Position numbers and translations under genes: made by a program. The notes beneath the pieces were generated by a model, which was not told the DNA's origin, did not search any database, and saw only the letters and a program-made list of their open reading frames with translations. Positions 1 through 9,396 of a DNA stretch of 64,000 bases are shown one piece after another. How positions within the stretch are numbered: position 1 is the stretch's first letter; each line of letters begins with the position of its first letter. Origin of the DNA: Bacteroidetes bacterium SCGC AAA795-G10 (GTDB taxonomy: Bacteria > Bacteroidota > Bacteroidia > Flavobacteriales > Flavobacteriaceae); assembly GCA_003130815.1 (NCBI GenBank), contig QFDA01000001.1, positions 572,131 to 636,130 of the forward strand, given 5' to 3'.

Positions 1-1998
1 GGTGTTATTGCAGTAATTTTGCTTGGGATTTCATTAATGGATGATGGCTCTGGGCAAGCCTTTAACTATATATTGGCAGCAATTGTTGTTTCTGGTGCTA
101 TTCAAACTATACTAGGGATATTAAAGTTAGGGAGACTTGCTGATATCTTCCACCCTTCTGTCATAAACGGAATTTTGGCGGCAATAGGTATTATAATCTT
201 TTCAAAACAAATTCATGTTGCTTTAGATACTCAATCTAATAGCCCCAGTATTATTCAGAATCTAATTGATGCTGTAGTTAAGTTACCCCAAGCAAATCCG
301 TTTGTTGTTATTATTTCACTAACTGGTTTAGTTTTGTTAATTTTTCATTCTAAATTAAATTTTCGTTTTTTTCAAATATTACCTGCTCCTATGTGGGTGG
401 TTGCACTTTCAATTCCTTTTGTGTACGGATTTAATTTTTTTGACAATCACATGCTTTCTTTTATGGGAACCAATTATGAATTAGGCCCTAAACTATTGTT
501 AGAAATCCCCGACAAAATCTCCGGATCAATTATGCACCCAAATTTTAACAAAATAAATACTATCGAATTTTGGACAACTGTACTTTCTATACTTATGATT
601 ACAAGTATTGAATCATTGGCAATTGCAAAAGCTGTTGATAAACTTGACCCTTACAAAAGAAAGACAGATCTAAATAAAGAACTGACCGGTATTGGTATAA
701 GCACTATGGCTGCAGGAATGATTGGTGGTTTACCCATAATAGCTGTTATAATAAGGAGCACTGTTAACATTCACAATGGAGCCAAAACTAAATGGTCTAA
801 TTTATATCAGGGAATATTTTTATTTCTATTTGTAGTTGTTTTAAGCCCTATTATGCGTCAAGTTCCGCTTTGTGCTTTTGCGATATTACTTGTCTACACA
901 GGGTTTAAATTAGCGTCACCAACTGTTTTTAAACAAGTTTATTCCAAAGGATCTGAGCAATTGATCTTTTTTTTAGCAACAATGATTTTGACTCTTTACA
1001 CAAACCTTTTAATCGGCCTGCTTGGTGGTTTGCTTTTGGTTTTGGTAAGCCATATGTTACTTGCAAGAGTTTCAATACCTCGGTTTTTTAAATTGGTCTT
1101 CCGCTCAGGTTCAAATCTGGTTTCTAACTCAGAAAACGATTATTATCTTAAAATTAAAGGGGTTGCAAATTTTTTAAGTGTTTTCGGTATAAACAATCTT
1201 GTTTCCAAAATACCTTCAGGGGCTGATGTTAAAATAGATTTGTCTCAAACAAGGCTTGTAGGTATGACATACATGGACTTTTTGGTTGACTTTTTAAAAG
1301 CTCAAAAGGAAACTGGTGGTAAAGTTGTCATTGCAGGTTTAGATTCTCATGTTTCAACCTCGCCATATAATAGAGCTTTAAAAATTTCTCTAAAAAACAA
1401 TCTTGAGAAATTATCTCCTAGGCAAAAAAGATTACAAGATTTGGCAAATGAAAATGATTATGAATATAACGCAAAAGTGAATTGGAATACATCTTACTTG
1501 AAAAAGTTTCACTTTTTTGAAATTCGGCCAATTGAACGCAAAACCAATTGTCTCCGTGGTTTTTTTAGTGAATTTAATGTCGAATGGGAAATTTCTGATG
1601 TTACATTTAATGATGGCGCAGCTTTTTCATCTGAGACATTTAACACTACGGTAATGTTTTTGAAAATTAACAAAAACATCCCTGTTTTTGCGATGGAAAA
1701 AGAAGGGATTATTGAAAAAATCTTTGATAGAGTTATTGCATTTACAGGGCATAAAGACATAGACTTTGAAATGTATCCTGATTTTTCAAAAAAATTCCTT
1801 GTAACTGGTAACGAAGAAACAAAAATACGGTCGTTTTTTACTGAAGGTCTCATCAGTTTTTTTGAGAACAAGCAAATTTATCATCTGGAAAGTAATGGTG
1901 AGGGTTTAATAATTTTTGATAAAATTAAATTAGCTAGAACAGATGAGACAATTGCATTAATTGATTATAGTAAAGAATTAGTCAAATTATTACATTAA
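1..1998 (+). CDS. SulP family inorganic anion transporter (5' end cut by window)
   Basis: The reading frame is open from the first base, so the N-terminal membrane helices lie outside the window; the first usable start inside it (TTG at 19) is not the real one. About 350 visible residues form repeated hydrophobic membrane segments, followed by a STAS domain (roughly residues 380-480, with a DLSQTRLVGMTYMDFL segment). SulP carriers move sulfate, bicarbonate or related anions across the inner membrane; the substrate cannot be read here. After the STAS domain there are about 160 more residues of a soluble domain that I do not recognise by name. The family is clear, the substrate is not. Confidence 0.9.
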   Translation, partial: GVIAVILLGISLMDDGSGQAFNYILAAIVVSGAIQTILGILKLGRLADIFHPSVINGILAAIGIIIFSKQIHVALDTQSNSPSIIQNLIDAVVKLPQANPFVVIISLTGLVLLIFHSKLNFRFFQILPAPMWVVALSIPFVYGFNFFDNHMLSFMGTNYELGPKLLLEIPDKISGSIMHPNFNKINTIEFWTTVLSILMITSIESLAIAKAVDKLDPYKRKTDLNKELTGIGISTMAAGMIGGLPIIAVIIRSTVNIHNGAKTKWSNLYQGIFLFLFVVVLSPIMRQVPLCAFAILLVYTGFKLASPTVFKQVYSKGSEQLIFFLATMILTLYTNLLIGLLGGLLLVLVSHMLLARVSIPRFFKLVFRSGSNLVSNSENDYYLKIKGVANFLSVFGINNLVSKIPSGADVKIDLSQTRLVGMTYMDFLVDFLKAQKETGGKVVIAGLDSHVSTSPYNRALKISLKNNLEKLSPRQKRLQDLANENDYEYNAKVNWNTSYLKKFHFFEIRPIERKTNCLRGFFSEFNVEWEISDVTFNDGAAFSSETFNTTVMFLKINKNIPVFAMEKEGIIEKIFDRVIAFTGHKDIDFEMYPDFSKKFLVTGNEETKIRSFFTEGLISFFENKQIYHLESNGEGLIIFDKIKLARTDETIALIDYSKELVKLLH

Positions 1999-2049
1999 AA
2001 AAAGATATCTTTTTGTTTTAGTTTAAAAAGAAATTAAAATATCAGTCCC

Positions 2050-2916
2050 GTGAAAATTTATACAATTGAGGCAGGAAATTTTAAGCTCGACGGTGGAGCG
2101 ATGTTTGGTGTAGTTCCAAAAAAATTATGGCAGAAAACAAACCCTGCAGATGAAGATAATTTAATTGAAATGTCGTGTCGGTGCCTCTTAATTGAAAACG
2201 AAAATAGATTAATTTTAGTTGACACTGGTTTTGGAAATAAACAGAGTTCAAAGTTTTTTGGCCATTACAAATTATGGGGAAAACACTCTCTCGAAAATTC
2301 ATTCGATAAAATTGGTTTTTCCAAAGACGAAATCACTGACGTCTTTCTAACGCACCTACATTTTGATCATTGTGGCGGTGCTGTTGTTCGTGAATCTAAA
2401 TCGGGTTTGTTATTACCTGCATTTAAAAATGCTACATACTGGGTTCATAAAGCTCAGTGGAAATGGGCAAATAATCCTAATTCAAGAGAAAAAGCTTCTT
2501 TTCTAAAAGAGAATATTTTACCGTTGTACGAAAATGGTTGCCTAAAATTAATCGAAGGGGACGGCCCTGTGTTATCAAAAACCCCTTTTCCTTTCAAAAT
2601 ACTTTTGGTAAATGGGCACACTGAAAAACAAATGCTCCCTATAATAAAATATAAAGGGAGACAGATTATTTATGTTGCTGATTTAATACCCACCGTCGGA
2701 CATCTCCCTATTCCCTATATTATGGGATATGACACTCGACCGCTATTAACTTTAAAAGAAAAGGAAATTTTTTTAAATGATGCGCTGAAGAATAATTCTC
2801 TATTGTTCTTTGAACATGATCCTCACAACGAGCTAATTTCACTTCAAAAGACAGAAAAAGGCATTCGTATGAAGGAACAATATAAATTCGATTCTTATTT
2901 TAGCGATAAATTATAA
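2050..2916 (+). CDS. MBL-fold metallo-hydrolase
   Basis: A 288-residue soluble protein of the metallo-beta-lactamase fold. The zinc motif HLHFDH is at residues 102-107, with further candidate ligands in NGHT (about 190), VADL (about 215) and EHDPH (about 258). The architecture resembles quorum-quenching lactonase-like and other cytoplasmic MBL hydrolases, but the substrate is not deducible. The start is GTG at 2050, with no clear ribosome binding site. It lies 51 bases after the transporter and 4 bases before the M1 peptidase, so the two downstream genes are probably co-transcribed. Confidence 0.88.
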   Translation: MKIYTIEAGNFKLDGGAMFGVVPKKLWQKTNPADEDNLIEMSCRCLLIENENRLILVDTGFGNKQSSKFFGHYKLWGKHSLENSFDKIGFSKDEITDVFLTHLHFDHCGGAVVRESKSGLLLPAFKNATYWVHKAQWKWANNPNSREKASFLKENILPLYENGCLKLIEGDGPVLSKTPFPFKILLVNGHTEKQMLPIIKYKGRQIIYVADLIPTVGHLPIPYIMGYDTRPLLTLKEKEIFLNDALKNNSLLFFEHDPHNELISLQKTEKGIRMKEQYKFDSYFSDKL

Positions 2917-2920
2917 AAAA

Positions 2921-4759
2921 ATGAATCGTTCTCAGTTTTATTTGTTTTTCACGTTTCTTCTCATAAGTGCTACTAGGGTTGGTGCTCAATACTGGCAACA
3001 ATTTGTTGACTACAAAATAGACGTTGATCTTAACCCAGAAACAGCTATTTATTCTGGGACACAAACTGTAGAATATAAAAACAACTCACCTGAAACACTT
3101 AAAAAAGTGTTTTTTCATCTGTACTTTAATGCTTTTCAGCCAGGTAGCGAAATGGCTGTACAACAAAAAAATTCTCCTGACAGAAACAGACGTTTTAAGG
3201 TGTATGTCGACAGTCTAAACAAAGATCAGCAAGGTTATTTGAAAGTTTCTGATTTAACTCAAGATGGTATCAGTTTAGAAACCGTCACTTCTGAGACAAT
3301 TCTTGAGGTACCACTAAACACTCCAATCCCCCCCGGTGGTTCTTCGACTTTTAATCTTTCCTTTGAAGGGCACGTTCCAGATGTTATTCGGCGAGCAGGA
3401 AAAAACTCTTCTGAAGGGGTGGAGTTCTCTATGGCACAATGGTACCCGAAAATGGCTGAATATGATGTAGACGGATGGAACGCCGATCCTTATATTGGAA
3501 GAGAATTTCACGGTGTATGGGGAAATTTTGATGTTAAAATTTCTCTCGACAAAGAATATATGGTCGCAGGTAGCGGATACTTAGAAAATGCCTCTGAAAT
3601 AGGTATGGGGTACCATGAAAGAAAAAAACCTAAAACGAAAAAGGGGAAAATAACATGGCATTTTGTAGCTCCTATGGTGCATGATTTTACATGGGCAGCG
3701 GATAAGGATTACATTCATGATACTTATCCTGGTCCTGACGGTGTAACATTACACTTTTTTTATAAAAATGATTCTGATATAATTTCTAATTGGAAAAAAT
3801 TACAGCCGGATACCGCTAAAATGATGCGGTATTTTAATAAAAATATTGGTCCCTATCCTTATAAACAATATTCTGTTGTACAGGGTGGTGATGGGGGAAT
3901 GGAATATGCGATGCTTACTTTAATTACTGGAGAAAGGAAATATGGGTCCTTATTTGGAGTAACTGCACATGAGCTAGCGCATTCATGGTTTCAACATGTT
4001 CTGGCAACAAATGAAACAAAACATGAATGGATGGATGAAGGTTTCACAACCTTTATCTCGACGCTTGCTACAAACGAAATTCTTGAAGAAAATAAAGAGT
4101 TTCCTTTAGAAAACTCTTATTATGGTTACTACCGACTTGCATTGTCTGGTGGAGAAATGCCTCAAAGCACGAATGCAAATCGATACTATCATAATTATGC
4201 ATATGAAAGTACTGCCTACAGTAAAGGGGCTGTGTTTTTGAGTCAGCTTGGTTACATTATTGGTTTTGACAATTTAATTAAAACTCTCCAAGAATATTAT
4301 AGAGATTGGAAATTTAAACATCCTCAACCGAATGATTTTAGAAGAATCGCTGAACGTGTTTCGGGTTTACAACTTCAATGGTATTTAACTGACTGGACTC
4401 AAACAACTAATAAAATTGATTATGCTCTAGAGGAGGTGGTTGAGAGTGGTACCTCAACACTTTTAAAAATAAAACGGAAAGAGTTGATGCCTATGCCTCT
4501 TGAAATATTGGTTATGTCTAAAAACGGTGAAAGCAAACTACATTACATACCCATCTCTTTGATGCGAGGAGAAAAACAAAACCCATATGATATTGACTGG
4601 ATTATTCACAAAGACTGGGCCTGGTCTAACCTAAATTACAATTTGAAAATTAATATTCCTAAAGATCAGATAAAGGCAATAATTATAGATCCTAGTAATT
4701 TAATGGCTGACATAGATAAAAGTAATAATTACTATGGTCCTGCAGAGCAAAAAAATTAA
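2921..4759 (+). CDS. M1 family zinc metallopeptidase (aminopeptidase N-like), secreted
   Basis: A 612-residue protein with a cleavable signal peptide (hydrophobic residues 5-22, then GAQYW). The gluzincin motif HELAH is at residues 350-354, with the third zinc ligand Glu373 in WMDEGF, exactly the HExxH-18-E spacing of M1. An upstream GGMEY segment (about 324) corresponds to the GAMEN exopeptidase motif. It probably trims peptides outside the inner membrane. The 3' end overlaps rnpA by 26 bases in another frame. Confidence 0.93.
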   Translation: MNRSQFYLFFTFLLISATRVGAQYWQQFVDYKIDVDLNPETAIYSGTQTVEYKNNSPETLKKVFFHLYFNAFQPGSEMAVQQKNSPDRNRRFKVYVDSLNKDQQGYLKVSDLTQDGISLETVTSETILEVPLNTPIPPGGSSTFNLSFEGHVPDVIRRAGKNSSEGVEFSMAQWYPKMAEYDVDGWNADPYIGREFHGVWGNFDVKISLDKEYMVAGSGYLENASEIGMGYHERKKPKTKKGKITWHFVAPMVHDFTWAADKDYIHDTYPGPDGVTLHFFYKNDSDIISNWKKLQPDTAKMMRYFNKNIGPYPYKQYSVVQGGDGGMEYAMLTLITGERKYGSLFGVTAHELAHSWFQHVLATNETKHEWMDEGFTTFISTLATNEILEENKEFPLENSYYGYYRLALSGGEMPQSTNANRYYHNYAYESTAYSKGAVFLSQLGYIIGFDNLIKTLQEYYRDWKFKHPQPNDFRRIAERVSGLQLQWYLTDWTQTTNKIDYALEEVVESGTSTLLKIKRKELMPMPLEILVMSKNGESKLHYIPISLMRGEKQNPYDIDWIIHKDWAWSNLNYNLKINIPKDQIKAIIIDPSNLMADIDKSNNYYGPAEQKN

Positions 4760-5072
4760 ACGGTTAAAAGGGAAGATAAAATTTAACGCTGTTTTTAATG
4801 CTTCATCTGTCATTAAAACTGATTTTTTAATTCTTCGGCTTATTAAAAACGACAAAATTGAGCATTTAGAGGTTGCTGTTGCTGTTTCAAAGAAACTTTT
4901 CAAACGTGCAGTGGATAGAAACAAAATTAAGAGACTTTTAAAAGAAGCTATCAAAAAAAATAAAGAAGATATCTCTTTTAGTGGACAATGCCTTTTTTTG
5001 TACAAAGGCTTAAAGCTACCTGATCTTTCTTTACTAATTAAGGAGGTTAACTCTTTGATAAGCAAAGTTTAG
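4734..5072 (+). CDS. rnpA: Ribonuclease P protein component
   Basis: A 112-residue basic protein that assists the RNase P RNA in 5' maturation of tRNAs. The family signature is visible as KLFKRAVDRNKIKRLLKEA, preceded by the VAVAVSKK strand. The ATG at 4734 lies inside the end of the M1 peptidase gene, giving a 26-base overlap; no later ATG exists before the conserved core, so this start is retained. The usual upstream rpmH is absent. It is convergent with the acetyltransferase gene, 7 bases away. Confidence 0.92.
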   Translation: MVLQSKKIKRLKGKIKFNAVFNASSVIKTDFLILRLIKNDKIEHLEVAVAVSKKLFKRAVDRNKIKRLLKEAIKKNKEDISFSGQCLFLYKGLKLPDLSLLIKEVNSLISKV

Positions 5073-5079
5073 TGCCGTG

Positions 5080-5529
5080 CTATCCTAAAATCATTGAGAT
5101 GTGGGGAATTCCATCTTCCAAATATATATTGCTTGTTTTTTTAAAGCCATGGGCTTTGTAAAATTTTTCTAAATGTGCTTGCGCCGATATTTTTATTAGC
5201 CTTGTTGGTTTTACTTCATGTATTTTCTTAATTATAAAGTCTATTAGATAACTCCCTAAAGAATTTCCTCTTTCTTTTTTCGACACAACTATTCTGCCTA
5301 TTAATATATAGTTAGGATCACTATCCATTAGAACGCGCGCGTAGGCAATAATTTTATTGTTTTTTTTTACTAATACGTGCTCTGCTTTTTCGTCTTTTCC
5401 ATCAATATCTTGATAAACACAGTTTTGCTCCACAACAAAAACTTCTGATCTCAACAAAAAAAGATCATGTATTTCTTTCCGTGATAAACTATCAAATTTT
5501 TTGTAAAATATTTTGTGTTTTAGGGACAT
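5080..5529 (-). CDS. GNAT family N-acetyltransferase, ElaA type
   Basis: A 149-residue acetyltransferase. The ElaA-like N-terminus is recognisable (LSRKEIHDLFLLRSEVFVVEQ, then YQDIDGKDE), followed by the acetyl-CoA loop region (GRIVVSKKERGNSLGSYLI, about residues 77-95) and the C-terminal FYKAHGFKK segment. The acceptor substrate of ElaA-type enzymes is poorly known. It overlaps the end of rpiB by 10 bases on the same strand, so it is translated from the rpiB transcript. Confidence 0.88.
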   Translation of the reverse strand: MSLKHKIFYKKFDSLSRKEIHDLFLLRSEVFVVEQNCVYQDIDGKDEKAEHVLVKKNNKIIAYARVLMDSDPNYILIGRIVVSKKERGNSLGSYLIDFIIKKIHEVKPTRLIKISAQAHLEKFYKAHGFKKTSNIYLEDGIPHISMILG

Positions 5530-5951
5530 GGTATTTTGTCTACTCTTCTTTTATGCCTTCCCTCTTCGAATTTTGTTTTTAGAAAATGATCTACAATATC
5601 CTTCGTCTCCTTGATAGTTATGAATCTTGCCGGTAAGCTTAGAATATTTGCATTATTATGTTGTCTTGCTAATTTTGCTAATTCTTTGTTCCAGCAAAGC
5701 GCTGCTCTTATTTTTTGGTGTTTATTTGCAGTCATTGCCGCACCGTTTCCACTTCCGCAAACAATAATTCCAAGGTCTGAATTTTTACTCGCAACATCTT
5801 TTGCTACAGGATGAATAAAGTCAGGATAATCTACACTCTCAGTTGTATCTGTACCATGATTCTTAACTTCATGCCCTTTTAATATTAAAAAGTCTATGAT
5901 TTCTTTTTTATATTCTGTTCCTGCATGATCATTTCCTATACTTAACCTCAT
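5520..5951 (-). CDS. rpiB: Ribose 5-phosphate isomerase B
   Basis: A 143-residue enzyme interconverting ribose 5-phosphate and ribulose 5-phosphate. It matches the RpiB/LacAB fold: N-terminal IGNDHAGTEYKKEI, the catalytic loop around IIVCGSGNGAAMTANK (the cysteine is conserved), and the C-terminal FEEGRHKRRVDKI. The length is normal for the family. It is the first gene of a two-gene minus-strand unit with the acetyltransferase. A partial -7 element (reading TACTTTTA on the minus strand) lies at 5968-5975. Confidence 0.95.
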   Translation of the reverse strand: MRLSIGNDHAGTEYKKEIIDFLILKGHEVKNHGTDTTESVDYPDFIHPVAKDVASKNSDLGIIVCGSGNGAAMTANKHQKIRAALCWNKELAKLARQHNNANILSLPARFITIKETKDIVDHFLKTKFEEGRHKRRVDKIPCP

Positions 5952-6344
5952 TTTAAAATATTTTTTATAAAAGTAAAAAAGAATGAACCTCCAGTATTGT
6001 CTTTGGTTTACATCTTTATTAATTTTTTGTTGACAAAAAGTTAAACTTTTTTTTGGTTTATTACTTGTAATGTGGGATTAAAAAAAAAATTACAATTATA
6101 ATTTTCTTTATCTTTTTTTTTCATAAAAATTGTAACTACAAAGAGACGATTATTAACAGTTAAAATTAAAATCTATATCTTTTTTTATAACAATTTTTTC
6201 TTTTCAACAGTTGGTTAGTAAAACACTAAATAATTAGTAATTACCTCTTAAGCCTGTTTAAAAACAGTTAAAAAAAAAATATATTTTTCTGTTTGGCTAA
6301 ACACAAAATATTCAAGACTTTTTTTTTTAATGATATTAACACAC

Positions 6345-6366
6345 TATATATATGTACATATATATA
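6345..6366. repeat. Perfect 22-base A/T palindrome with GTAC centre
   Basis: The central gtac (6354-6357) is flanked on each side by nine alternating T/A bases that are exactly complementary. It lies 94 bases upstream of the rnr start and 69 bases before its -7 box. It could be an operator, a cruciform-prone site or low-complexity sequence. Confidence 0.75.
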
Positions 6367-6434
6367 ATTTAAATTTATTTATCATGTAATTAATATTGTT
6401 AATTGTGTTAATATGATTCAGACATTGAATATTT

Positions 6435-6442
6435 TATATTTG
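6435..6442 (+). promoter_or_regulatory. Promoter -7 box of rnr
   Basis: TATATTTG matches the Bacteroidota -7 consensus TAnnTTTG in all fixed positions and ends 17 bases before the rnr ATG. A TTG at the expected -33 spacing is not obvious. Confidence 0.55.
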
Positions 6443-6459
6443 CCATGAAGTGAATCTAT

Positions 6460-8607
6460 ATGTCAAAAACGAAGAAAGAAAACAAAGAAATAAAAAGAAA
6501 GGTTCTAAAATTTTATAAAAAAAACCCAAATAAAAGTTTTAATTACAAGCAAATAGCCTCTTCTTTAGGATTCAAAAAGGATAAAGAAAGAAATAAGATT
6601 ATAGGAGTCCTATCAAACCTAAGTAAACAAAAAATCTTATTTGAAGAAAGACGGGGCAAATATGTATTCAAAAAAAAAGGAGAAACAACATACACGAGTA
6701 GATTAAGTTTACTACCATCTGGAAAAGGGAAAGTTTACTTGACAGAAATTAAAGAAGAATTACTTATACCAAATGTAAAATTAAACAGAGCACTGGATGG
6801 TGATTTAATTAATATAAGTATAACTGAGAAAAGTAAAAAAGTGCGAGTAATAAAGGTGCTCGAAAGAAACAAAAAAGAATACGTAGGAGAGCTAGTATTA
6901 AAATCTGATTATGGTTTTGTTTTAACTAAACGAGGTGCAATGTATACTGATATTTTTATAGAGCCAGATGAAATTAAAAACTATAAAAATGGGGATAAAG
7001 TTGTTGTTATTGTTAAAGAATGGATAGTAGGAAGAGAAGCCCCAAACGGAAAAATAATAAAAAGCATAGGGTTGCCAGGCGAAACTGATACAGAAATACA
7101 TGCAATTTTGCATGAATACGGTCTTCCCTATGTGTTTCCAAAGGGAGTAGATGATGAAGCACAGCAATTAAAAAAAGAGATTGATAAAAAAGAACTTAAA
7201 AGAAGAAGAGACTTCAGAAAGGTAACAACAATAACAATTGATCCGGTCAACGCCAAAGACTTTGATGATGCGTTGTCATTAAAAATTATAGAAGAAGATT
7301 TGTTCGAAATAGGGATTCATATAGCTGACGTTAGCCACTATCTCAAAGAGAGCAGTCTTATGGAAAAAGAAGCCTACGAAAGAGGAACATCTGTTTATTT
7401 AGTAGACAGAGTTGTGCCAATGTTGCCGGAGAAATTATCAAATGAATTATGCTCTTTAATAGAAAAAGAAGAAAAATATACTTTTTCAGCAGTTTTCCAG
7501 ATGAATAATAAAAGCGAAGTCTTAAATGAATGGTATGGCAAAACAGTTATTAAATCCGACAAAAGATTTTCTTACGAAGAGGTAAATCATATATTACAAA
7601 AACAAACAAAAACAATTGAAAAGGAGATTTCTCTTAAGAAAGAAAATTATATGATTTCAGAAGATCTATATGAAGCAATAATAATTTTTAATAATCTGGC
7701 AAAAAAGCTTCGCAAAGAAAGAATAAAAGAGGGAGCAATATCTTTTGAAAGAAAAGAAGTAAATTTCAATCTGAACAATAAAAACGAACCAGTAAGTGTC
7801 TTTTACAAGGAGTATGGCGACGCAAATAAACTAATAGAGGAGTTTATGCTTTTAGCAAATAAGAAGGTTGCGTCGTATGTAACAAGGCAAAAAAAGAAAC
7901 CATTCGTCTTTAGGGTTCATGACAGTCCTGATGAGGAAAAATTATATAATTTACAAAAGACGACTTCTTCTTTTGGATATGATTTTAACCCTAAAAGAAA
8001 AAATATTAACAGAGAATTAAATAAGCTATTAAATCAATGTAAAGGTAAAAAGGAACAAAACCTTATAGACACTTTAGCATTAAGAAGCATGTCAAAAGCA
8101 GAATACACAACAAAAAACATTGGTCATTATGGCCTTGGGTTTGATAATTATACTCATTTTACTTCACCGATACGAAGATATTCTGATGTTCTCGTTCACA
8201 GGTTATTAAATTCATATTTAGAAGATAAGCAAAACACAAAGCAAAGCATTTTAGAAGAAGCCTGTAAACACTCATCAATTAGAGAACAATTAGCCACAAA
8301 AGCAGAAAGAGATTCTATCAAGCATATGCAAATTGTTTTTATGCAAAATAAAATAGGAAAAGAATTTGACGGAGTTATTTCAGGAGTTACAGAAAGAGGA
8401 ATTTATGTCGAAATAATAGAAAATAAATGCGAGGGCATGATTCGATTAAAGGACATGAAAGGAGATTTTTATATCTACAATATTGATAACCACTCAATTT
8501 TTGGAAGAAACACAAAGCAAATCTATCAGCTTGGAGATATGCTGCGAATAAAAGTACACAAAGCAAACGTTGAGAAGAGGTTCTTAGATTTTTTACTAGT
8601 AGAATGA
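6460..8607 (+). CDS. rnr: Ribonuclease R
   Basis: A 715-residue 3'-5' exoribonuclease that degrades structured RNA. In order: a lysine-rich winged-helix segment (about residues 10-60), cold-shock OB domains (about 70-210), the RNB catalytic domain with DPVNAKDFDDALS at about 261-273, and a C-terminal S1 domain (about 635-714). The ATG at 6460 follows a perfect -7 box. The coding strand is notably A-rich (many AAA and GAA codons). The DUF2807 gene starts 3 bases after the stop, so the two are likely co-transcribed. Confidence 0.96.
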   Translation: MSKTKKENKEIKRKVLKFYKKNPNKSFNYKQIASSLGFKKDKERNKIIGVLSNLSKQKILFEERRGKYVFKKKGETTYTSRLSLLPSGKGKVYLTEIKEELLIPNVKLNRALDGDLINISITEKSKKVRVIKVLERNKKEYVGELVLKSDYGFVLTKRGAMYTDIFIEPDEIKNYKNGDKVVVIVKEWIVGREAPNGKIIKSIGLPGETDTEIHAILHEYGLPYVFPKGVDDEAQQLKKEIDKKELKRRRDFRKVTTITIDPVNAKDFDDALSLKIIEEDLFEIGIHIADVSHYLKESSLMEKEAYERGTSVYLVDRVVPMLPEKLSNELCSLIEKEEKYTFSAVFQMNNKSEVLNEWYGKTVIKSDKRFSYEEVNHILQKQTKTIEKEISLKKENYMISEDLYEAIIIFNNLAKKLRKERIKEGAISFERKEVNFNLNNKNEPVSVFYKEYGDANKLIEEFMLLANKKVASYVTRQKKKPFVFRVHDSPDEEKLYNLQKTTSSFGYDFNPKRKNINRELNKLLNQCKGKKEQNLIDTLALRSMSKAEYTTKNIGHYGLGFDNYTHFTSPIRRYSDVLVHRLLNSYLEDKQNTKQSILEEACKHSSIREQLATKAERDSIKHMQIVFMQNKIGKEFDGVISGVTERGIYVEIIENKCEGMIRLKDMKGDFYIYNIDNHSIFGRNTKQIYQLGDMLRIKVHKANVEKRFLDFLLVE

Positions 8608-8610
8608 TAC

Positions 8611-9297
8611 ATGAAAAAGAAACAACTATTATTTTATTTTTTAGTTATTGGATTAATAACTGCGGGGTTTTGTCAGGACAATAGCAGGAGAGTATTAACG
8701 ACAGGAGCTTTTACGGGAATTAAAACATACTCAAATATTGAAGTAAATTTAATTTCATCAGACGTTAATAAGATTATAGCTACTGGACCAAACTCAGATC
8801 TTATTGTTGTTTCAATTAAAGACGGGAATCTAAAAATTAGAACATCTAGGGGAGATATTTTTAACCAAGAAGCAACCAAAATAGATCTTTATTTTAATAG
8901 TACTTTAAACAGTATTTCAGCCTATCAGGGAAGCAAAATAAAATCCTTTTTAAGATTAGATCAAACGAAACTTATTTTGTTTGCCTCAACAAATTCGAAA
9001 ATCGACCTCTGCGTGAATCTGCAACGGCTAGATACACAAGTAGGCTTAGGTGGAAAAATATACCTTACGGGTGAAGTTGTGAACCATGAACTCTACTTTC
9101 ATTCAGGAGGAATATGTGAGGCCGAAAGCCTTAAAACAGAACAATCCAAAATAAGGGGCATACTAGGAGGATATGCATATATCAACGCTAAAACCCTTTT
9201 AGACGCAAATATTGTAAGTGGAGTTTTACGAGTTTTTGGGAAACCAAATAAGATAATTACAAATAAAAAATTTGGTGGCAAAATTTATTCAGAATAA
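8611..9297 (+). CDS. DUF2807 (head GIN domain) secreted protein
   Basis: A 228-residue protein with a signal peptide (hydrophobic residues 5-19, then GFCQDN). The rest has the parallel beta-helix-like pattern of the putative auto-transporter adhesin/GIN domain: FTGIKTYSNIEVNLI, then repeated short strands such as KIDLYF and KIYLTGEV. The function of this family is not established. It follows rnr by 3 bases and ends just before the convergent tRNA-Cys gene. Confidence 0.85.
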   Translation: MKKKQLLFYFLVIGLITAGFCQDNSRRVLTTGAFTGIKTYSNIEVNLISSDVNKIIATGPNSDLIVVSIKDGNLKIRTSRGDIFNQEATKIDLYFNSTLNSISAYQGSKIKSFLRLDQTKLILFASTNSKIDLCVNLQRLDTQVGLGGKIYLTGEVVNHELYFHSGGICEAESLKTEQSKIRGILGGYAYINAKTLLDANIVSGVLRVFGKPNKIITNKKFGGKIYSE

Positions 9298-9303
9298 AGA
9301 AAG

Positions 9304-9374
9304 AGGCATCGAGCGGATTCGAACCGCTGTACAAGCTTTTGCAGAGCTCTGCCTAGCCACTCGGCCACGATGCC
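9304..9374 (-). tRNA. tRNA-Cys (GCA)
   Basis: On the minus strand the acceptor stem GGCATCG pairs with CGATGCC, followed by discriminator T, as in cysteine tRNAs. The anticodon stem GAGCT/AGCTT encloses the loop CTGCAAA with anticodon GCA. The T arm is AGCGG-TTCGAAT-CCGCT. The 3' CCA is not encoded. The length is 71 bases. Confidence 0.96.
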
Positions 9375-9396
9375 GGACTTTAAAAATAACACAATA

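Larger units (their letters stand above)
5952..6459. other. 508-base very A+T-rich divergent intergenic region
   Basis: This is the only gap of more than 300 bases without a gene. It separates divergent rpiB and rnr. By eye only about one fifth of the bases are G or C, and homopolymer A or T tracts occur throughout. It holds inverted repeats (6035-6051, and a perfect 22-base palindrome at 6345-6366) and the rnr -7 box at 6435-6442. I see no open reading frame, tRNA or convincing structured RNA, and no consensus DnaA box. Confidence 0.7.

Noticed and set aside
1509..1871. A 120-residue open frame on the minus strand opposite the SulP transporter gene.
   Set aside because: It is fully covered by the real gene on the other strand and shows no recognisable protein pattern.
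4700..5065. A 121-residue minus-strand open frame opposite rnpA.
   Set aside because: rnpA on the plus strand carries the full RNase P protein signature; the antisense frame has no family features.
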